Translations under genes and position numbers: made by a program | Shown here: piece after piece, positions 6,164 through 11,013 of the stretch | How positions within the stretch are numbered: the first letter of the stretch is position 1 | Layout of the letters: each line of letters begins with the position of its first letter | NCBI GenBank assembly: GCA_003641345.1 | Contig: QNAD01000029.1 | Span: forward strand, 1 to 11,013 | DNA: 11,013 bases | DNA from: Candidatus Zixiibacteriota bacterium | GTDB lineage: Bacteria; Zixibacteria; MSB-5A5; GN15; FEB-12 | Direction: 5' to 3' | Notes under the pieces: model-generated | What the model was told of the DNA's origin: nothing | Database searches by the model: none | The model's input: only the letters and a program-made list of their open reading frames with translations

Positions 6164-7122
6164 TACATACTTCCTGTTAATGTAATACGATGACTGTCAC
6201 CCAGATCAGCACTGGGTGAAAATGAATATGAAATCTGTTTTTCATTATTAAAATTAAATCCAAGACCAAATGATAATCCGGCAAAACCGGCATCAGAACC
6301 TTCGATTTTAAAATTATTTCCAAAACTGTTCCATCCCATTCTGAGATAGATAGGCTCCAATTCAATATACTCAGCTCCAATAGCAAGATCCATACTGTTA
6401 TCTTTTGGAATAATCAAATCAGTTGCCAAAAGCAAAGGCAAACCGCGTGGCTTAATTGAAATGCCGCCTCTAACCGTTAGGGGCAAACTATATTTTTCCG
6501 AAACAAAACCACTTAATTGAGTACCTATATTCTGAATAGCTAATCCGGCTGTAAATCTTTCTCTATCACCGGTATATTTAAAACCTATATCAAATGCAAT
6601 ACCATGAGATGAAAAATCCTGAATTTTTTCATATATAGCCTTGAAAGTTAAGCCCACCGAATAATAATAATTTAATTTATATGATCCGCTAACAGCCATC
6701 AAATAGTCAGAGCCGGAAAAATCCCCAGTCACTTCACCCAGTTGATTAGTTTCGATAAATTCGCCATAATTCAGATAAGAAATATACCCCCCAATATTCA
6801 GCTCATTATTTATTGGTTTAATAAAACCGATAAAACCTGATTGTATATCCACAAAATAATTATGATAACCCAAAATATATTGATTATTTTCATCAAAAGT
6901 TGAAATACCGGCTGGATTATAATAGAGAGCAGATTCATCATTAGCCAATCCGGTAAAAGCTCCACCCATTGCAACGGCACGAGCCCCAATGTTAATTTTT
7001 AGAAATGGGAAAGCAGAAGTTCCAGCATCATCATTAATATCGTTAGGGTCAAGAGCAAAGCTACTTGAACTCATTAAAATTAAAACAAGAACAATTAAAA
7101 CTGTAATATTATATTTTTTCAT
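6163..7122 (-). CDS. PorV/PorQ (UPF0164) family outer-membrane beta-barrel protein
   Basis: A 319-residue protein with a Sec signal peptide (MKKYNITVLIVLVLILMSSSSFA, cut before LD) and a FadL-like barrel pattern of alternating hydrophobic strands. The family signature is at 46-72: GARAVAMGGAFTGLANDES followed by ALYYNPAG. PorV is an outer-membrane part of the type IX secretion system in Bacteroidota, but relatives occur in many FCB bacteria lacking that system, so the name gives the fold rather than the job. The ATG at 7120-7122 follows GAAGGA at about 4-5 nt and gives a normal signal peptide. Upstream in-frame ATGs at 7164 and 7134 lack good sites and would put charged residues ahead of the signal. 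It follows lptE by 68 bp and overlaps the next lipoprotein gene by one base. Confidence 0.88.
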   Translation of the reverse strand: MKKYNITVLIVLVLILMSSSSFALDPNDINDDAGTSAFPFLKINIGARAVAMGGAFTGLANDESALYYNPAGISTFDENNQYILGYHNYFVDIQSGFIGFIKPINNELNIGGYISYLNYGEFIETNQLGEVTGDFSGSDYLMAVSGSYKLNYYYSVGLTFKAIYEKIQDFSSHGIAFDIGFKYTGDRERFTAGLAIQNIGTQLSGFVSEKYSLPLTVRGGISIKPRGLPLLLATDLIIPKDNSMDLAIGAEYIELEPIYLRMGWNSFGNNFKIEGSDAGFAGLSFGLGFNFNNEKQISYSFSPSADLGDSHRITLTGSM

Positions 7123-7190
7123 AAATTCCTTCATTATTTTAAATTCTTTCAATGCAAGATACATAAAGTTTGCGAGCTAAAAACAAAAAA

Positions 7191-7685
7191 TTACCAACTT
7201 TTTGTGGTTTTATTAATAATAGTTTCAACTAAAAGAGCAATAACTTTATCCTGTCCGTTTTCTTCGGTCTCAGTTTCAACATTATAGATGCCGATATGAT
7301 TGACTCTTTCTTTCCAAATTTCAATATCATCTATATTATTCTTTAAACTTATCTCAAAATCCATCTCTACTTTGTATTCTTGAACTTCATCATTTTCATC
7401 ATAAGTATGTGCCTTTCTCTCATATCTTAGAAGATTGCCTATAAGCAAAACTTCAGCATCGGCTTCAGGAAGAACCTTAAATGAACCATCAGAAATAAAA
7501 GCATCAATAATATTATCGGTCACCAAATCAGAAAGGCCATATTCAGCAGTTTGATTATCAAACCTCGAAACAGCAATTGAATTAATAGTGGATTTACCAC
7601 GCGGATTAAAAGTATAAACCCCACAGCTAATAAAGCACAAAAAAAAGATTATTATAATACTTATTTTACTGAATTTATTAATCAT
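7191..7685 (-). CDS. lptE: LptE-family LPS-assembly lipoprotein
   Basis: In the known pathway LptE is the outer-membrane lipoprotein that plugs the LptD barrel and helps deliver lipopolysaccharide to the cell surface. The 164-residue precursor has a hydrophobic signal and lipobox FISC (C21). The mature chain starts GVYTFNPRGKSTINSIAVSR, then FDNQTAEYGLSDLVTDNI and the late EYKVEMDFEISLKN strand, the usual LptE (PF04390-type) pattern. The open frame extends six codons upstream to a TTG at 7703 with no ribosome site; the ATG at 7683-7685 has a weak AAAAGA site. It lies 39 bp after hutI in the same direction with no clear terminator between. Sequence identity to characterised LptE is expected to be low in this family, so the call rests on layout and motif style. 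Confidence 0.8.
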   Translation of the reverse strand: MINKFSKISIIIIFFLCFISCGVYTFNPRGKSTINSIAVSRFDNQTAEYGLSDLVTDNIIDAFISDGSFKVLPEADAEVLLIGNLLRYERKAHTYDENDEVQEYKVEMDFEISLKNNIDDIEIWKERVNHIGIYNVETETEENGQDKVIALLVETIINKTTKSW

Positions 7686-7724
7686 TATTCTTTTAACCAA
7701 CAAAACAAAAAGACGTTCCCAATA

Positions 7725-8996
7725 TTAGGAATTATATGCTTCTTCCCCGTTCTTAAATACTGTTTTCACCAGATTTACCGCATAATGATAAGGGATTTCC
7801 CTATAATCATTTATATCCCAGATTACAATATCAGCCGGAAGATTTTCAATTAGCTGTCCAATCTTGCCGTGACGATTAATAGCATAAGCGGCATTAACAG
7901 TAACAGCCGAGATAGCTTCGGCGGCAGTCATTTTCAGTTGGAGCGAAGCAAGTGAAATAACAAAAGGCAAAGATTCAGTATAACTTGAACCGGGGTTGCA
8001 ATCTGTTGAAAGAGCTACAATAACTCCCTCATCAATCATTTTACGAGCCGGAGCATATTTGTTAGAGCCAAGCGAGAAAGTTGTTCCGGGCAAAAGCACC
8101 GCCGCTGTTTTAGATTTTGCTATCGCTTTGATGTCTTCATCCGAAATATAAATCAGATGATCCGCTGAAATAGCCTCCATTTCGGCGGCAAGTTCCGCAC
8201 CCCCGATTGTAGCGGCAAGTTCATCAGCGTGAAATTTAAGTTTTAATCCTGCTTCTTTTGCGGCTTTTTGAATTTTGCGAGATTCATCAATATTAAAAAC
8301 ACCTTCTTCAGTAAAGATATCAGAAAATTCAGCAAGGTTGTTTTTTATGACTTTTGGAATCATTTCATTAACAATAATATCAATATACTCTTCACGTTTT
8401 TCTCTGTACTCATCAGGAATCTCATGTGCTCCTAAAAATGTAGGCACCAAATCAATTGGGTGCACCTGATTTAATTCCTTAATAACTTCCAATTGTTTGA
8501 TTTCTGACTCTGTAGAAAGTCCGTAACCGGATTTAGCTTCAATAGTAGTTATACCGTAAGAAAGTAACCGATTCAATCTTTGGGTTGTTTTTTCAAGCAA
8601 TATTTCTTTGTCTGTTTTCCTTAAATCTCTAACTGATGACCTGATTCCTCCGCCGGCTCGGGCAATTTCCATATAGGTTTTGCCCTGATTGCGCATCTCA
8701 AATTCATCTTCACGCGTCTTAGAAAATACCGGATGGGTATGAGGGTCTATCAATCCGGGTGTAACCACGCCTCCCTTGGCATCGATAACAACGCAACTCT
8801 CAGAAAGAGTAACCTGTTCTTCGATTTCATCAGATTTGCCAACAGCCAGAATTTTATCATCGGCAACGGCAACCCCCCCATGTTCAATCAGCCCCAGTTC
8901 TTTCATCTGTTGACCAATTCGAGGAGATGGACCAGCCATAGTTATGAGCTGTCCGATATTTTTTATTACAAGTGATGCTTTTTTTTCAATATTCAT
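7725..8996 (-). CDS. hutI: Imidazolonepropionase
   Basis: Hydrolyses 4-imidazolone-5-propionate to N-formimino-L-glutamate, the third step of histidine catabolism, in the cytoplasm. The 423-residue amidohydrolase-fold protein has the metal-binding DPHTHPVF with H86 and H88, the substrate-loop KSGYGLS (155-161), H191 in GAHEIP, FHADE with H256 and E259, H280 in ADHLI, and STDCNPGS with the catalytic-type D332. Length fits the family (about 400-420). The ATG at 8994-8996 has only a weak AAGAA element ahead of it and lies 10 bp after hutU, so translation probably relies on coupling with the upstream gene. All expected motifs are intact. Confidence 0.97.
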   Translation of the reverse strand: MNIEKKASLVIKNIGQLITMAGPSPRIGQQMKELGLIEHGGVAVADDKILAVGKSDEIEEQVTLSESCVVIDAKGGVVTPGLIDPHTHPVFSKTREDEFEMRNQGKTYMEIARAGGGIRSSVRDLRKTDKEILLEKTTQRLNRLLSYGITTIEAKSGYGLSTESEIKQLEVIKELNQVHPIDLVPTFLGAHEIPDEYREKREEYIDIIVNEMIPKVIKNNLAEFSDIFTEEGVFNIDESRKIQKAAKEAGLKLKFHADELAATIGGAELAAEMEAISADHLIYISDEDIKAIAKSKTAAVLLPGTTFSLGSNKYAPARKMIDEGVIVALSTDCNPGSSYTESLPFVISLASLQLKMTAAEAISAVTVNAAYAINRHGKIGQLIENLPADIVIWDINDYREIPYHYAVNLVKTVFKNGEEAYNS

Positions 8997-9006
8997 TTCT
9001 TGAAAA

Positions 9007-10659
9007 TTATTTCATCATTGGGATTTTAATTTTATTCTTTTTGGCAAAGGCTTTAGCATCTTTGTAACCAGCATCAACATGACGCATAACACCGGATCCG
9101 GGGTCATTTGTCAATACACGATTTAGTCTGATTCCCATCTCATCGGTACCGTCAGCAACAATAACCATTCCGGCATGAATAGAATTTCCAATACCTACTC
9201 CACCTCCATGATGGATTGAAACCCAACTGGCACCCGAAACGGCATTAAGCATACCGTTCATTAACGGCCAATCGGCAATAGCGTCAGAGCCATCAAGCAT
9301 CCCTTCGGTTTCTCTATTCGGTGATGCAACCGAGCCGCAATCAAGATGGTCACGACCGATAACAATAGGAGCGGAGATTTTACCTTTTTTGATATAATTA
9401 TTTATGATATCTCCAAATTTAGCTCTTTCACCATATCCAAGCCAACAGATTCTTGCTGGTAGCCCCTGGAATGGAATTCGTTCAGCAGCCATTTTCATCC
9501 AACGCATAAGTAGTTTATTATATGAAAATTCTTTTTTGATAATTTCATCAGTAACATGAATATCTTTTGGGTCACCTGACAAAGCCACCCAACGAAATGG
9601 ACCTTTACCTTCGCAAAACAAAGGACGGACATATTCCGGAACAAATCCGGGATAATCAAAAGCGTTTTTCAAACCGCCTGTTTTTGCCTGACCGCGAAGG
9701 TTATTACCATAGTCAAACACAACTGACCCTGCTTTTTGGAATTTAAGCATAGCATCGCAATGTTTTACCATCGATTCATAAGATTTTTCGATATAATCTC
9801 GCGGATTTTTTTTCCGAAGTCGTTTAGCTTCAATTATGGTCAATCCTTCAGGGACATAGCCTTGAAGTTCATCGTGTGCTGATGTTTGGTCGGTGACTAC
9901 ATCTGGAATTATTCCCCGCCTGAAAATTTCCGGAAATATATCAGCACAATTGCCAACCAATCCAACAGAAATTGGCTCACCTGATTTTGTGTGATCTTTG
10001 ATAAGTTTAAGAGCTTTGTCCAAAGTTTTGACTTTTACATCAACAAATCCCTGTTTGAGTCTTCGTGATATATTGTTTTCATCCACTTCAACTACAAGAA
10101 TTGATGCTCCTGACATTGTTCCAGCCATAGGTTGGGCACCACCCATACCGCCCATACCACCGGTAAGAATCCATTTGCCGGTCATTTCTCCTTTAAAATG
10201 TTTATCAGCCAAAGCGGCAAAAGTCTCAAAAGTACCTTGAATAATCCCTTGAGTACCAATATAAATCCAGCTCCCGGCGGTCATCTGTCCATACATGATA
10301 AGCCCGAGTTTATCTAACTGTCTGAATTTATCCCAGGTTGCCCAAGCCGGAACCAGATGAGAGTTGGCAATCAAAACCCGTGGAGAATATTCATGGGTTT
10401 GAAATATGCCGACCGGTTTTCCTGATTGCACCAACAAGGTTTCATCGTTACCCAATTTTTTGAGTGATTTGACAATAGCATCATATGCTTCCCAGTTGCG
10501 AGCCGCTTTACCGGTACCGCCATAGACAATCAGCTCTTTTGGGTTCTCGGCAACTTCAGCATCGAGATTATTATTTAACATTCTTAGGGCGGCTTCCTGA
10601 TGCCAGCCCTTACAGGACAATTTTGTGCCGTGAGCAGCTTTAACAGTTTTAGGCTTCAT
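9007..10659 (-). CDS. hutU: Urocanate hydratase (urocanase)
   Basis: Adds water to urocanate using NAD+ as an electrophile, giving 4-imidazolone-5-propionate, the second step of histidine breakdown. The 550-residue product is near the usual 556 and is cytoplasmic. Hallmarks include [11 protein letters not shown] (46-56), [12 protein letters not shown], the glycine-rich [12 protein letters not shown] (167-178) of the NAD+ site, [21 protein letters not shown] with C405 at the place of the active-site cysteine of Pseudomonas HutU, and [18 protein letters not shown] followed by [11 protein letters not shown]. The ATG is preceded by AAGGAG at 7 nt and by a strong promoter. It is the first gene of the operon. 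hutH, which makes urocanate, is not in the window. Confidence 0.98.
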   Translation of the reverse strand: MKPKTVKAAHGTKLSCKGWHQEAALRMLNNNLDAEVAENPKELIVYGGTGKAARNWEAYDAIVKSLKKLGNDETLLVQSGKPVGIFQTHEYSPRVLIANSHLVPAWATWDKFRQLDKLGLIMYGQMTAGSWIYIGTQGIIQGTFETFAALADKHFKGEMTGKWILTGGMGGMGGAQPMAGTMSGASILVVEVDENNISRRLKQGFVDVKVKTLDKALKLIKDHTKSGEPISVGLVGNCADIFPEIFRRGIIPDVVTDQTSAHDELQGYVPEGLTIIEAKRLRKKNPRDYIEKSYESMVKHCDAMLKFQKAGSVVFDYGNNLRGQAKTGGLKNAFDYPGFVPEYVRPLFCEGKGPFRWVALSGDPKDIHVTDEIIKKEFSYNKLLMRWMKMAAERIPFQGLPARICWLGYGERAKFGDIINNYIKKGKISAPIVIGRDHLDCGSVASPNRETEGMLDGSDAIADWPLMNGMLNAVSGASWVSIHHGGGVGIGNSIHAGMVIVADGTDEMGIRLNRVLTNDPGSGVMRHVDAGYKDAKAFAKKNKIKIPMMK

Positions 10660-10685
10660 TTACAAACTCCTTATTATAATCACCG

Positions 10686-10714
10686 AATATATACTACAAA
10701 ATTGCTTAAGTCAA
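10686..10714 (-). promoter_or_regulatory. Promoter of the hutU-hutI operon
   Basis: On the minus strand TTGACT (10709-10714) and TATATT (10686-10691) are separated by exactly 17 bp; each box matches the sigma70 consensus at five of six positions. Predicted initiation near 10679 gives a leader of about 20 nt with AAGGAG in it. No clear operator palindrome overlaps the boxes, so regulation by a HutC-like protein or by carbon supply cannot be read from the sequence. Confidence 0.75.
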
Positions 10715-10834
10715 TCAGTGAGTTTTGAGGTAATTTTTGTAATTTATTTTTTTTGATAAGTTTTGGTTAGATCGCCAACCTGCAAAATTCAGATATTATG
10801 ACAATAGGAGTGGGAATAACAAATATAATATTCG
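10715..10834. other. Gene-free AT-rich upstream flank of the hut promoter
   Basis: No open frame with a ribosome site. The only structure seen is a small stem near 10760-10788 (TTTTGGTT against AACC...CAAAA, with a bulge), with no T-run after it. Confidence 0.4.
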
Positions 10835-10837
10835 GGT

Positions 10838-10852
10838 ACCCCACCGCTTGCG
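10838..10852. repeat. Small GC-rich palindrome with the CCCACCGC word
   Basis: CCGCTTGCGG (10844-10853 region) is a 4-bp-arm palindrome preceded by CCCACC. The 8-base word CCCACCGC (10840-10847) recurs exactly at 10984-10991 in the right arm of the large palindrome there, suggesting common modules in this gene-free region. Confidence 0.4.
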
Positions 10853-10879
10853 GCTTGTTGATAAACCCTCATTTCAGTT

Positions 10880-10922
10880 GTGTCGGGTCATGATTCACCG
10901 AAGGTGGATTGTGACCCGACAC
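10880..10922. repeat. Large compound palindrome A (43 bp)
   Basis: Outer arms GTGTCGGGTCA (10880-10890) and TGACCCGACAC (10912-10922) are perfectly complementary over 11 bp. After a TG/TG internal loop an inner stem 10893-10899 with 10903-10909 pairs over 7 bp around a GAA loop; one inner pair is U-G on the plus strand and C-A on the minus. Its GC content stands out from the AT-rich surroundings. It is not followed by a T-run, so it is not a terminator. It may be a REP/MITE-type interspersed repeat or part of a structured RNA. Confidence 0.7.
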
Positions 10923-10943
10923 TTAAGTAGTTGTAATTAAAGA

Positions 10944-10991
10944 GCGGCAGGTCACAAAAATCTGTTTACACAGATTTTCAGGACCCACCGC
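10944..10991 (-). repeat. Large compound palindrome B (48 bp), fold favoured on minus strand
   Basis: Outer arms 10944-10953 and 10982-10991 pair over 10 bp; the two imperfect positions are G-U wobbles in a minus-strand RNA but C-A mismatches in a plus-strand one. Inner arms AAAATCTG (10957-10964) and CAGATTTT (10971-10978) are perfectly complementary around a 6-nt loop, and the 3x3 internal junction adds two more wobble pairs on the minus strand. The left arm GCGGCAGGTCA is alike at 8 of 11 positions to the arm of palindrome A. No T-run follows on either side within a usual distance. Confidence 0.65.
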
Positions 10992-11013
10992 AACATCTGT
11001 GAGACTTTTTCAA

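Noticed and set aside
6177..6386. Second minus-strand frame inside the PorV-like gene
   Set aside because: It is an alternative frame of the barrel gene with no start signal, and its sequence is only a frame-shifted reading of the barrel strands.
7714..7735. Near-palindrome TTCC-CAATATTA-GGAA between hutI and lptE as an operon-ending terminator
   Set aside because: The outer stem has only four pairs, is AT-rich inside, and the T-run on the minus strand is several bases away and interrupted; too weak to claim termination.
8733..8975. Plus-strand open frame opposite hutI
   Set aside because: hutI is complete with all catalytic residues; the opposite frame shows no ribosome site or family pattern.
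9998..10317. Two overlapping plus-strand frames opposite hutU
   Set aside because: Low-complexity readings of the glycine-rich NAD-binding region on the wrong strand; not supported by any start signal.
1..11013. Search for CRISPR arrays, tRNA, rRNA, insertion sequences, toxin-antitoxin or phage-defence genes
   Set aside because: No regularly spaced direct repeats, no cloverleaf with a CCA-type acceptor, no transposase or defence-type domain was recognised on either strand.

Overview
The window is an AT-rich (roughly two-thirds A+T by eye) piece of a bacterial chromosome. Every protein gene I can support lies on the minus strand, so transcription runs from the right end to the left. The organism is almost certainly a double-membrane (Gram-negative-type) bacterium: there are an LptE-type LPS-assembly lipoprotein, a PorV/PorQ (UPF0164)-type outer-membrane beta-barrel, two other lipoproteins with lipoboxes, and murA for peptidoglycan. 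The combination of a PorV-like barrel, a secreted peptidase-MA/HELTH protein, a DUF4416 protein and low GC suggests an uncultured lineage of the FCB superphylum (Zixibacteria, Marinimicrobia or Cloacimonadota-like). That placement is inference from gene content only.

Right to left (direction of transcription): 10715-11013 holds no gene but contains two large imperfect palindromes with related arms. A good sigma70-type promoter (10686-10714) then drives hutU (urocanase) and hutI (imidazolonepropionase), the second and third steps of histidine breakdown. They are followed, closely spaced and in the same direction, by lptE, a PorV-like barrel gene, an NTF2/SnoaL-like lipoprotein gene (its start overlaps the preceding stop) and a rhodanese gene. 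This looks like one catabolic operon followed by an envelope cassette. hutH is not in the window.

The rhodanese gene ends at 5267 against the most interesting non-coding signal: a plus-strand unit at about 5165-5268. It has a TTGACA/TATATA promoter, a long hairpin starting at the predicted transcription start, a CCCCCUCU apical loop, and a T6 run just after the closing stem. I read it as a candidate small RNA of about 69 nt. Further left are a small lipoprotein gene with its own promoter and terminator, a yifB/comM-type AAA+ ATPase gene with a terminator, a DUF4416 gene whose promoter places the transcript start on its ATG (candidate leaderless mRNA), murA, and the first 172 codons of a secreted zinc-metallopeptidase-like protein that runs off the left edge.

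Several gene starts were moved from the longest open frame to a downstream ATG because of Shine-Dalgarno sites and family N-termini (murA, yifB, the small lipoprotein, the PorV-like gene, lptE). No mobile element, CRISPR array, tRNA or rRNA was seen.
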